Positions 27,964 through 38,060 of a stretch of 64,000 nucleotides of DNA are shown piece after piece; the first letter of the stretch is position 1; each line of letters starts with the position of its first letter. The stretch comes from JAGQRJ01 sp041402045. Its GTDB lineage: Bacteria; Planctomycetota; J058. The stretch spans positions 40,882 through 104,881 of the forward strand of contig JAWKSZ010000024.1 of the NCBI GenBank assembly GCA_041402045.1, read 5' to 3'. Below the pieces are notes generated by a model, which ran no database searches, was not told the DNA's origin, and worked only from the letters and a program-made list of their open reading frames with translations. The position numbers were made by a program, and so were the translations under genes.

Positions 27964-29016
27964 ATGCGCCGACTGCTGCTCCTGCTCGCCCTGGCCTGCG
28001 CCGTGGTCAGCGCCGACGAGGTGCACCTCACCGACGGTCGGGTGATCGAGGGTCGGGCCACCTGGATCCAGGGTGGGACCCAGCTCCGGGTCGAGGTCCG
28101 GCTCGGGGCCATGACCTTCGAGCGGGCCGAGGTCCTGAAGGTCGTGGAGACCGAGCTCCCGCGGGAGGTCTTCGCGCGCCGGCGCAAGGCGCTGGCGGCG
28201 GACGACCTCGCCGGCCGGGTCGAGCTCGGGCGCTACGCCCTGGAGCAGGGGCTCGAGGACGCGGCCGCGGAGGTCCTGGTCGAGGCCGCGAGCTACCGGC
28301 TGAGCGAGGCGCAGCTCCAGGAGGGCGTCGAGCTGGACGCGGCCTCGGTGGCCGGCGCCAAGGAGCTCCTGGAGTCGAAGCTCGACTGGCACCAGCACGA
28401 GGGGCAGTGGCTCCCGCCGGAGCAGTACTACCCCGCGATCGGCTACGTGCGGCACAAGGGGCAGTGGGTCCCCAAGGAGGTGGCCGACGTCCGCGAGCAG
28501 CGCGAGACCGAGGAGCGCGAGGCGCGGGCCGAGCGCGCCGACGCGCGCCGCGAGCGCCGCGAGCGCGACAAGCTGCTGCGCGAGGCGTCCGAGCGCGTGG
28601 CCAAGCAGAGCAAGCGCCTGGCCCGGCTCCAGGCCCAGATCGCCGCGGGCAAGCGCGAGCTGGCGCAGCTCGAGGCGCGGGCCTCGGACCTCTCGCTGCG
28701 CTTGGACACCGCGCGGGACCGCGAGCGGATCTCGCGCCTGGCCTACGACACCTGGCGCGTCTCGGGGCAGAACGACGGGAGCCTGCAGGCGCAGCGCCAG
28801 GAGCAGCTCTTGCTCAACGACCTCCTGCGCTACGAGCAGCAGGTGCGCCAGCTCCTGGACGAGCTGGCCCAGGTCCAGGCCCGGGCCGCGGACCTCCGCG
28901 CCCAGCTCGCCGAGGCCCCCCAGGCGGTCGCCCGCGAGGAGCAGGCGCTGCGCCAGGCCGAGGCCGCGCTGCTCGCCCTCGAGCAGGGACCCGGGTCCAG
29001 CTCCTCGGGGGATTAG
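27964..29016 (+). CDS. Secreted coiled-coil protein, unknown
   Basis: 350 aa with a signal peptide (MRRLLLLLALACAVVSA), then a small beta segment (EVHLTDGRVIEGRATWIQGG). In the middle are two W-containing repeats (EGQWLPPEQYY, KGQWVPKEVADV). From about residue 180 to 335 there is a long charged coiled coil rich in Arg, Glu, Gln and Ala. It ends in a Ser/Gly tail. AAGGAGG is placed well before the ATG. No enzyme motif is present; the coiled coil suggests an envelope or structural role (inference). Confidence 0.75.
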   Translation: MRRLLLLLALACAVVSADEVHLTDGRVIEGRATWIQGGTQLRVEVRLGAMTFERAEVLKVVETELPREVFARRRKALAADDLAGRVELGRYALEQGLEDAAAEVLVEAASYRLSEAQLQEGVELDAASVAGAKELLESKLDWHQHEGQWLPPEQYYPAIGYVRHKGQWVPKEVADVREQRETEEREARAERADARRERRERDKLLREASERVAKQSKRLARLQAQIAAGKRELAQLEARASDLSLRLDTARDRERISRLAYDTWRVSGQNDGSLQAQRQEQLLLNDLLRYEQQVRQLLDELAQVQARAADLRAQLAEAPQAVAREEQALRQAEAALLALEQGPGSSSSGD

Positions 29017-29053
29017 TGTCGCCTCGAAGGGCGTTGGGAGTCGCTGAATCCGC

Positions 29054-29082
29054 TTGACCCCTCCTGGGCCCCCTCCTACCGT
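29054..29082 (+). promoter_or_regulatory. Candidate promoter of the C45-type hydrolase gene
   Basis: TTGACC (29054-29059), a 17-bp spacer and TACCGT (29077-29082), 46 bp before the GTG start. The -35 is the best match to consensus in the window. Confidence 0.5.
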
Positions 29083-29128
29083 GCAGGTCGCTCCCCACCG
29101 GACTCCCGTCCTAGATTCGAGGTCGATC

Positions 29129-30376
29129 GTGCGCAACGTGTTGCTGGTGTCCCTGCTCGCTCTGTGCCTCGCGCCCCTGGCGCAGGCCGAGGTCGTCGCG
29201 CGCGAGGGCAAGGGCTGGCTCGAGAAGCGTGAGGACGGGCAGCTCGTGCTGCACCTCAAGGGCAGCCCCTACGAAATGGGCTTCCAGCACGGCACCCTGC
29301 TCAAGGAGCAGGTGCGCAGCAACATGCTGCGGATCGCCAAGAACGACGGCGAGCTGGGCAAGAAGGACGAGTACCTCGCCTACCTGTTCATGCGCCCGGC
29401 CATGCACGACATGCTGCGCCCGCACATTCCCGCGCGCTTCATTCAGGAGATGAAGGGCCTCGCCGAGGGGGCCGGGCTGGACTACGAGGACGTGGAGGCG
29501 GGGAACCTGTTCCCGGCGGCCTTCCACTGCTCGGGCATGGCGCTCAAGGGCAAGGCCACCCACGACGGGTCGCTCTACCACGTGCGGATCCTCGACTACA
29601 TGACCAAGCTCGGGCTGCAGGACAGCTCGGTGGTGATCGACCAGTCCCCCGAGGGCGGGCACCGCTGGTTGAACGTGAGCTTCGCCGGGTTCATTGGCTC
29701 GGTGACCGGCATGAACGAGGCCCAGGTCGCGATCGGCGAAATGGGCGGCGAGGGCCTCACCTTCTGGGACGGCATGCCCATGGCGTTCCTGATCCGGGAC
29801 GCCCTCGAGCGCGCGGGGACCCTGGAGGAGGCGGTCGAGATCTTCAAGACCACCCCGCGGACCTGCGAGTACTACTACGTGATCTCCGACGGCAAGACCC
29901 GCGACGCCGTCGGCCTGTGGGCCACGCCCCAGGAGTTCCACACCCTGGCCTACGGTCAGGGCTACGCCATGATGCAGAAGTTCTCGCCGAGCAAGGACCC
30001 CGCCGCCGGCAACAAGACCCTGCTCAAGGACGTGCAGGTCGAGAGCGGCCCCTACCGCACCGTGTTCAAGGCCGAGGGCGGCGCCTCCGGGTTCATCGCT
30101 CAGCCTCCGGCGGACACGATCGTGCTCTCGGGCCCCGACCGCTACCTGCACTTCGTCGAGCGGCTCATGAACGGGAACTACGGCAAGGTCGACGCGCCGC
30201 TGCTCCAGGAGCTGTGCAAGCGCCCGGTCGCCATGAAGAGCAACCTGCACATCGCGATCTTCCACCCCGAGACCCTCGAGGTGTGGGTGGCGGTCGCCGC
30301 GCAGGACGGCTCGCCGGCCTGCGACCAGCCCTACTTCCGCTACAGCCTGGCGGACGACGGGGCCTCGAAGAAGTAG
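29129..30376 (+). CDS. Exported C45-type Ntn acyltransferase/hydrolase
   Basis: 415 aa with a signal peptide (RNVLLVSLLALCLAPLAQA). The body matches the C45/phospholipase-B-like group of N-terminal nucleophile hydrolases: YEMGFQHGTLLKEQV, the long helical propiece, then FHCSGMALKGKATHDGSLYH with the expected nucleophile Cys after autoprocessing, and GFIGSVTGMNEAQVAIGEMG. These enzymes cleave or transfer acyl groups on amides; the substrate cannot be predicted. The GTG at 29129 opens directly on the signal peptide. It ends 13 bp from a convergent kinase gene. Confidence 0.75.
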   Translation: MRNVLLVSLLALCLAPLAQAEVVAREGKGWLEKREDGQLVLHLKGSPYEMGFQHGTLLKEQVRSNMLRIAKNDGELGKKDEYLAYLFMRPAMHDMLRPHIPARFIQEMKGLAEGAGLDYEDVEAGNLFPAAFHCSGMALKGKATHDGSLYHVRILDYMTKLGLQDSSVVIDQSPEGGHRWLNVSFAGFIGSVTGMNEAQVAIGEMGGEGLTFWDGMPMAFLIRDALERAGTLEEAVEIFKTTPRTCEYYYVISDGKTRDAVGLWATPQEFHTLAYGQGYAMMQKFSPSKDPAAGNKTLLKDVQVESGPYRTVFKAEGGASGFIAQPPADTIVLSGPDRYLHFVERLMNGNYGKVDAPLLQELCKRPVAMKSNLHIAIFHPETLEVWVAVAAQDGSPACDQPYFRYSLADDGASKK

Positions 30377-30389
30377 CCAGGACGGGCCA

Positions 30390-32402
30390 CTAACGCCCGC
30401 TGCGCTCGATCACGCGCTGCAGGGCGGGCCCCATGGGGTCCGCCCGTAGCCAGTAGAGCTCGAGCTGCGCCCGCTCGATCCCCACGGTCCGCACCAGCCG
30501 CGCGAGGGCTGCGTCGGCGGCGGCGCGATTCCCCGAGAGCTCCTCGACCGCGGCGTCGAGGGCGATCAGGCCCCCCACCGCGGGGTAGCGCCCCAGCGCG
30601 CGGGAGAGCTCCTCGCGCGCCCGCGCGAGCTGGTCGCTGATCAGGAGCGCCTGCACGTAGTAGCCGAAGGTTGGCTCGCAGTCGCCGCCGGTGAGCTCGA
30701 CCGCGCGGGCCAGGAGCTCGGCGGCCTCGGCGGCGCGGGTCGGGTCGTGGCGCAGGCCCCGCCCGCGGAGGTGGACCACGATCCAGTGGTCGGGGGCCAC
30801 GCGCTCCAGGCCGTCGACGTAGGGCAGCCCCTCGAGGTGGGTCTTGGCCACGGCGAAGTAGGCCCGGCAGAGCCGCGCGAGGAGGTGCTCCGGCTCCCGG
30901 GCCAGCACGTCGTCGAGCAGCTCGATCGCGGCGCGGTAGTCGTCGGGGCTGAAGGTGTAGTCGTCGGCGAGGCAGAGCCAGGCCCGCGCGATCCGGGCGC
31001 AGGCGTCGTCGCCGCGGCTCAGGGGCTCGAGGGTGGCGGTCGCGACGCGGTAGTCGGCGAGGAAGGTCGCCGCGAGCCCCGCGCACAGCCGAGCCTCGTC
31101 GGCGGCGGTCGAGCGGTCGCTGGGGGTGAGCTCCGCGCTCAGGCGCAGGGCGCTGCGCAGCCGACCCCGGCGAAAGGCGAGCTGGATCCCGGCCAGGAGT
31201 CGCTCGCGGCGGGGGAGCGCGAGGCTCTCGAGCTGGAACGCCAGGGACGGATACGGGACCCCGCGGGCGGCGCAGGCGAACAGCTCCGCCAGGGCGGCGT
31301 CGGCGCTGGGAGGGCTCGGCGACTGCGCGGCCTGGCGGACGGGGTCGGCGGCTGGCGCGCGCAGGAGGAGGTGCAGCGGCACGCCGAGGGCGAGGCCCAC
31401 GAGCAGCGCGCGACCCCAGCGCACCCGCGGCGCGGAGGCCAGCGAGCGCGGGGGCTCGAGCCCGAGCCCCGCCGGGCTTCGGAGGTCGCCCCGCAGCGCG
31501 CGGGCGAGGTCGTCGGCGCGGGGGAAGCGGCGGTCGGGGTCGCGGGCCAGGGCGCGCTCGAGGATCGCGACCAACCCCGCGGGCAGGTCCGGCCGCAGGC
31601 GGGTCGGGGCGGGGTAGTCGCCGCGCAGGACGAGCTGCTGCAGCGCGAGCAGGTTCGGGGCGAAGAACGGCAGGCGCCCGCACAGCGCCTGGTAGAGGAT
31701 CACGCCCAGGGCGTAGACGTCGGCGCGCGCGTCCACCCGCGCGCCGGAGAACTGCTCGGGCGCCATGTAGACCGGGGTACCGATCACGTCGCGGGTGCGG
31801 GTCAGGTCGCTCCCGGCCCGGGTGTCCCGCGCGAGCCCGAAGTCGGTGAGCCGGGGGAGCCCGGTCCGGGCCTCCAGGATCACGTTGGCCGGCTTCACGT
31901 CGCGGTGGACGACCCCCAGCCGGTGCGCGGCGTCGAGGGCGTCGGCCAGGGTCGCGACCAGCTCGCAGGCCTCCTGGATCAGCAGCCGCTCGCGCTGCTG
32001 GAGGTAGTCCTTGAGGGTCGGCCCTGGCACGTACTCCATGGCGCAGTAGCGGCCCCGGGGGTCCTCGCCCACGTCGAGCAGCCGCACGACGTTGGGGTGC
32101 TCGATCCGCTGCGAGAGCTGCGCCTCGCGCACGAAGCGCGCCTGGGCCTCGGGGTTGGCCTGGCCGTGGGCCAGGAGCAGCTTGAGCGCGACTGGGGGCT
32201 CCTGACCCCTGCGCGCGAGGAACACCACGCCCCACGAGCCCCGACCGAGCTCGCGGATCAGGGCGTAGGGGCCGACGCGCTGCGCGTCGTGCTGGCCGGT
32301 GCCGAAGGCCCAGGAGCCCTGGAGCCGGGAGTCGCTGCCCGCGGTCTCCGCCAGGGAGCCGGGGTCGTGAGGGGGCGGCGGGGGGGGCTCGAAGGGGGGC
32401 AC
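30390..32402 (-). CDS. Membrane Ser/Thr protein kinase with TPR-like extracytoplasmic domain
   Basis: 670 aa. A Pro-rich N-terminus is followed by a kinase at about residues 44-310 with GRGSWGVVF, VALKLLL, HRDVKPAN, DFGLARD and APEQFSG. A hydrophobic stretch (WGRALLVGLALGVPLHLLL) lies at about 328-346. The C-terminal 320 residues are Ala/Leu/Arg-rich helical repeats of tetratricopeptide character (RAAIELLDDVLAREPEHLLA, RAREELSRALGRYPAVGGLI). Unlike the other membrane kinases nearby, it lacks their shared GLVLGP/PWL domain. The GTG start at 32402 has TAGCCT nine bases upstream, a possible near-leaderless promoter. Confidence 0.85.
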   Translation of the reverse strand: MPPFEPPPPPPHDPGSLAETAGSDSRLQGSWAFGTGQHDAQRVGPYALIRELGRGSWGVVFLARRGQEPPVALKLLLAHGQANPEAQARFVREAQLSQRIEHPNVVRLLDVGEDPRGRYCAMEYVPGPTLKDYLQQRERLLIQEACELVATLADALDAAHRLGVVHRDVKPANVILEARTGLPRLTDFGLARDTRAGSDLTRTRDVIGTPVYMAPEQFSGARVDARADVYALGVILYQALCGRLPFFAPNLLALQQLVLRGDYPAPTRLRPDLPAGLVAILERALARDPDRRFPRADDLARALRGDLRSPAGLGLEPPRSLASAPRVRWGRALLVGLALGVPLHLLLRAPAADPVRQAAQSPSPPSADAALAELFACAARGVPYPSLAFQLESLALPRRERLLAGIQLAFRRGRLRSALRLSAELTPSDRSTAADEARLCAGLAATFLADYRVATATLEPLSRGDDACARIARAWLCLADDYTFSPDDYRAAIELLDDVLAREPEHLLARLCRAYFAVAKTHLEGLPYVDGLERVAPDHWIVVHLRGRGLRHDPTRAAEAAELLARAVELTGGDCEPTFGYYVQALLISDQLARAREELSRALGRYPAVGGLIALDAAVEELSGNRAAADAALARLVRTVGIERAQLELYWLRADPMGPALQRVIERSGR

Positions 32403-32514
32403 GCGTCGTCCAGGCTACCCCTCCGGCTCCGCGCGCGCAGCGCGACCCGCGATCGCCTGATCCCGTTCGCGACCCGGCTGCTCGAACTCGCCCGACCGTC
32501 GGGCTGAGCGGCCC

Positions 32515-34593
<2,079 letters not shown>

Positions 34594-34755
34594 GCGGTCA
34601 CCCGTGGGTCCCGAGTCGCAGGAGGTCGACGTTGGCGGGGCGCTTCACGCCTCGCATTCTTGCAAGCCGGGGACCGGCTGCAAACGCTGGTGGCGTGGTC
34701 GCGCAGCGCGTGGAGACGCCCAACTGACACGCCGGGGAAACCGTCGGGTTGCCCC

Positions 34756-35644
34756 TCAGCGCGCACCGAAGTGCACCCACAGCGCGAGGTGGTCGCTGGG
34801 GTAGCGCGGCGACGGCAGGCGCGCGTCGTCGATCGCGTCCTCGGGCGGCGGGAGCAGGACGGCGCGCGGGGCGAGGCGCTGCGGGTCGAACAGCGCGTAG
34901 TCGATCGTGCGTCGGACCTCGCCCGCGGCGCGCACCTTCCACGTCGTCCACGCGGCCTCGGCGCCGAGGCAGGCGGCGTAGGCGCTCGAGCCCGACCGCG
35001 CGCAGCGCGGCGAGGGCCGCGGACTCGGGGACGTCGTTCAGGTCGCCGGCCACCACCAGCCGCGCGTCGGGGCCCAGCCGCGCCTGCGCCGCCCGGGCCC
35101 AGCCTCCGAGCTGGCGGGCCTGCGCGGCGCGCAGCGCCGCGTGCTCGAGCTTGGCCTTGAAGTGCGTGGTCGCGACCAGGAGCGGGGGCTCGCCCCGGAG
35201 GTCGTCGAGGGCCACGAGCAGCGCGTGCTGGACCTGGTTCTGGCCGTGGGCGTCGAGGTAGCGCCGCGGCTCCGCCCAGCGCAGGGCGAAGCGCTCGCGG
35301 CGAAAGGCGAGGCAGCAGCCGTCGCGTCCGTCGGCCTTGGGCACGAACAGGCTGGCGTAGCCGGCCGCCCGCAGCGCGGGCTCGAAGGCGTCGGCGAAGC
35401 GGTCGACCTCCTGCAGGCACACGACGTCGGGGGGGCGCCCGCTGCCCTCCCCCGCGAGCACGAGCCCGAGGAGCGCGTCGCGGCGCGCCTCCCAGGCCAG
35501 CGAGCCCTGCGGCGCGCGCACGAACCCGCCGCTCTCGGCGAGGGCGTCGGCCAGCACGTTCCAGGTCAGGAGGCTGAAGCCCGCACTGCCCTCGGGCGGG
35601 CCGGGGTGGAGGGCGCGCAGCGTCGCGTAGCTCGGGCTCGTCAC
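34756..35644 (-). CDS. Endonuclease/exonuclease/phosphatase family protein (CCR4/nocturnin-like), one frameshift
   Basis: EEP-fold metal-dependent phosphodiesterase of about 296 aa. Motifs: LLTWNVLADALAES, PPDVVCLQEVDRFADAF, VATTHFKAKLEH, VVAGDLNDVPESAA, then TIDYALFDPQRL and RYPSDHLALWVHF. The last two blocks lie in a different frame from the first four; one base is missing near 34988, within VGLE-x-AYAACLGAEAAWTTW. Read as given, the frame would run on without homology to 34598. The eukaryotic relatives cleave mRNA or NADPH; the bacterial substrate is unknown. The GTG at 35644 is preceded at six bases by a promoter-like CAGACT with TTGCGC 16 bp above it, suggesting a leaderless mRNA. Confidence 0.75.
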
Positions 35645-35650
35645 GCTTCG

Positions 35651-35678
35651 AGTCTGTCAGCCCGCCGGGCTGGCGCAA
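35651..35678 (-). promoter_or_regulatory. Candidate promoter of the EEP gene
   Basis: On the minus strand TTGCGC (35678-35673), 16-bp spacer, CAGACT (35656-35651), then six bases to the GTG start. Confidence 0.4.
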
Positions 35679-35837
35679 GCGCGCCGGGGAGACGTTCGCG
35701 GGCGGGGGAGGAGCGGGCTGCCGCGTTCTGGTGGCACCTGGGCGCCGTCTGGAAGGGACTTAGCGCGAGGATCGGGCTGGTCCGCGCGGTGCGTTCTCTC
35801 TGGCCAACAGCCCTCTGGGCAGCTTGGAGAACCCACC

Positions 35838-36938
35838 ATGACCCGTTCCACCCTGTGCCTGGCGGCGCTCTTCGCCGTCGCCTTGAGCGCCGAGGCGCAA
35901 CAGCCCGGCCTCCCCTTCCCCGGCCCCAACCCCCTGCGCTTCGAGCGCGTCGAGCTCAGCCGCGAGCGCGCCGGGAGCCTGAGCTACCTCAGCGTGCGCG
36001 CCTCGGGGCGGGCGAGCTTGATCGAGGCCCTGGGGGCAGCGCCGCGCGAGCTGGACCTCCCCGCGCACCGGCTGCAGCAGCTCACCCGGGCCGTCCGCGG
36101 CCTGCGGGCGGGGACCCTCCCCCCCGACGTCTCCAGCGGCCCGCCGGTCCCCGGCGCGGCGCGCTTCGAGCTCGAGGTCGAGGCCGCGTTCCCGCTCCTC
36201 GGCGGCGCGACGAGCGGCGCGGTGGGCGCGATCGACCCGGCCTACCGCGCCCGGGTGGCGCCGGTGCTGGAGGTCCTGCGTCGGATCGAGCTCGAGATCC
36301 TGCAGAGCACCCCCGCGCTGGTGCCCCTGGAGGGGACCGTGGAGGTCGACGCCGACGAGGTGTGGGTCCAGGACTGGACAGGGCAGCGCACCCTGCTCGC
36401 GCCTGCGGACGTGGCGCGCTCCCTCGCGCGCTTCGCGCAGCTCGTGGTGCGCCTCGAGGGCAGCCACGACCCCGTGAGCGGCGCCTTCGTCGTGAGCCGG
36501 GTCGTGTCCCCGGAGCCCCAGACATTGGAGGGGGTCCTGGTGCGCTCGGCGATCGACGGCTACGCGCTCCGCGTCGGCGCCGAGGAGGTCCTGCTCGAGG
36601 GGCCGCTCGCGGCGCTCTATCCCCTCCTCGAGGGGCAGCGCGTCGAGGTCGAGGGCCAGCGCTTCACCAGCGCGGCGGGGCCGCTGCCGCTCCTGTTCGG
36701 CGAGGCGCTGCTCGCGCGCACGAGCCGTCCGACCTGGGCCGCCGTGTGGCGGCCTGGCGGCTCGGCCCGGGTCACGACGCTCCCCGCGGGGCGCCGGCTG
36801 CGCGCGGTGGGGACGACCGGGCCCCTGGTCCAGGCCCGCCTCGACGGCGGCCGCGAGGGCGTCGTGCCCTTCGAGGCGCTGGAGTGGGGGCCTGCGCCCT
36901 TCGGCGGGCTGCTCGCGCCGCTGCTCGGCGGGCAGTAG
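35838..36938 (+). CDS. Secreted protein with C-terminal SH3-like segment, unknown
   Basis: 366 aa with a signal peptide (MTRSTLCLAALFAVALSAEA). The mature part is beta-rich with conserved-looking turns but no family I recognise; features include VEVDADEVWVQDWTGQRTLL and LEGVLVRSAIDGYALRVG. The last 60 residues (ARVTTLPAGRRLRAVGTTGP, GREGVVPFEALEW) resemble a bacterial SH3 fold. GGAG is nine bases before the ATG. It ends seven bases from a convergent gene. Confidence 0.7.
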   Translation: MTRSTLCLAALFAVALSAEAQQPGLPFPGPNPLRFERVELSRERAGSLSYLSVRASGRASLIEALGAAPRELDLPAHRLQQLTRAVRGLRAGTLPPDVSSGPPVPGAARFELEVEAAFPLLGGATSGAVGAIDPAYRARVAPVLEVLRRIELEILQSTPALVPLEGTVEVDADEVWVQDWTGQRTLLAPADVARSLARFAQLVVRLEGSHDPVSGAFVVSRVVSPEPQTLEGVLVRSAIDGYALRVGAEEVLLEGPLAALYPLLEGQRVEVEGQRFTSAAGPLPLLFGEALLARTSRPTWAAVWRPGGSARVTTLPAGRRLRAVGTTGPLVQARLDGGREGVVPFEALEWGPAPFGGLLAPLLGGQ

Positions 36939-36944
36939 CCGCCG

Positions 36945-37973
36945 CTAGCGCGGGTCGAGCTCCGCGAGCTTGGCCCGCGCCGCGGCGAGGGCGGCGCCCA
37001 GATCCTGAGCGCCGACCCCCGAGCGCCAGCCGGCGTCGGGGTGGGCCTCGATCCCGCGCCACACCGCGCGCTGGCTGGGCGCGAGGTGCGGCAGCGGGTC
37101 CTGCTTGCGCCCGAGCGCGGCGTTGACCTTCGTCGCCTGGGCGCGGGTCATGGGGACGAAGCGCAGGGGGGAGTGCTGGAGCTGGTCGACGTCGTCCCCA
37201 GGCGTCGGGCGCAGGCTGCCCGGGTGGGGCACGGCGCGCTCGCCGACCGCCTGGCGGGCGAGGGTCAACTGCTGCGCCGAGTGGGTGAAGACCTGGGTCG
37301 CGCACTGCATGGCCTGGGCCTGAGCCAGGAGCTTGGCGTAGTCGATCGCCTGGGGGTCGTAGGTCAGCTCCACGACCTCGGTCCCGCCGAGCCAGCCAGT
37401 CTTCGTCTCGCGCACGCCTTCGAGGGCGCCGAGGCGCACCTCGCCCTCCCAGAAGCAGTGCATGCCGAAGGTCGCGCGGGCCAGGGGCGCGGAGCCGAGC
37501 TGACGCAGCCAGCTCGGGGCCGCGCGCTCGCGCTTGGCCAGCGCGTCGAGCATGGCCTGGGCCAGACCCTCCACCGTGTAGTTCCCGGCGAGGCGCGGCC
37601 CCAGGGGCTCGGCGTCCGGGGCCAGGATCCGCACCACCGGGTTGTTCCACGAGGGCTCACCGAAGCGCTCGAGGATCACGCGGTCGTCGCCGCCCCGGTT
37701 GTTGAACACCGCCGCCGGCACGAACAGCGTCTCCGCCGCGTCGACGATCAGCGGGTGCGAGAGCACGCGGCTCCCGTACTGCTTGCAGGTGCTGCAGCCG
37801 GGGACCTCGTCGAACAGCACGAGCAAGGGCTTCTCCTCCTTGCGCGCGCGGGCCTCGGCTGCGGCGAAGTCGCGCTCCCAGGCCACGCGGCCCAGCTCGA
37901 CCGGCGCGTCGTCGGCGGCGGCGCTCAGGGCGCCCGCCGCCAGGAGTCCGAGGGTCCACAGGGGGGTACGCAT
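36945..37973 (-). CDS. Exported thioredoxin-like / MsrA-like fusion protein
   Basis: 342 aa with a signal peptide (RTPLWTLGLLAAGALSAAA). Domain 1 (about 25-135) is thioredoxin-like with FDEVPGCSTCKQYG; this VPGCxxC context recalls the VPGUxxT group of thioredoxin-like (seleno)proteins, but the codon here is TGC, so it is cysteine. Domain 2 (about 165-235) has ATFGMHCFWEGEVRLGALEG, GWLGGTEVVELTYDP and YAKLLAQAQ, the pattern of peptide methionine sulfoxide reductase A (CFW plus E). The later MsrA block with GDVGPQYRS is not seen. A periplasmic redox repair role is a fair guess. The ATG at 37973 opens on the signal peptide. Confidence 0.7.
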   Translation of the reverse strand: MRTPLWTLGLLAAGALSAAADDAPVELGRVAWERDFAAAEARARKEEKPLLVLFDEVPGCSTCKQYGSRVLSHPLIVDAAETLFVPAAVFNNRGGDDRVILERFGEPSWNNPVVRILAPDAEPLGPRLAGNYTVEGLAQAMLDALAKRERAAPSWLRQLGSAPLARATFGMHCFWEGEVRLGALEGVRETKTGWLGGTEVVELTYDPQAIDYAKLLAQAQAMQCATQVFTHSAQQLTLARQAVGERAVPHPGSLRPTPGDDVDQLQHSPLRFVPMTRAQATKVNAALGRKQDPLPHLAPSQRAVWRGIEAHPDAGWRSGVGAQDLGAALAAARAKLAELDPR

Positions 37974-38003
37974 GTCGTCCTCCAGTTCACCGAGCGTACA
38001 ACG

Positions 38004-38036
38004 CGCGACCGGGTGGAGGCATTCCACCCGGTCGCG
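38004..38036 (-). terminator. 13-bp perfect hairpin after the beta-propeller gene
   Basis: CGCGACCGGGTGG (38004-38016), loop AGGCATT, and its exact complement to 38036. It lies 24 bp after the stop of the minus-strand gene ending at 38061 and before the next minus-strand start at 37973. No U-tract follows, so it could also be an attenuator or a processing site. Confidence 0.5.
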
Positions 38037-38060
38037 AGGAGGTCGGTGTTTACGCGGTGG

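Noticed and set aside
34598..34755. C-terminal extension of the EEP protein as read in the first frame
   Set aside because: The conserved TIDYALFD and YPSDHLALW blocks lie in another frame ending at 34756, so the longer frame is a frameshift product.
36945..37973. Selenoprotein in the VPGUxxT style
   Set aside because: The codon at the key position is TGC (Cys), not TGA, and no SECIS-like element was sought or needed.
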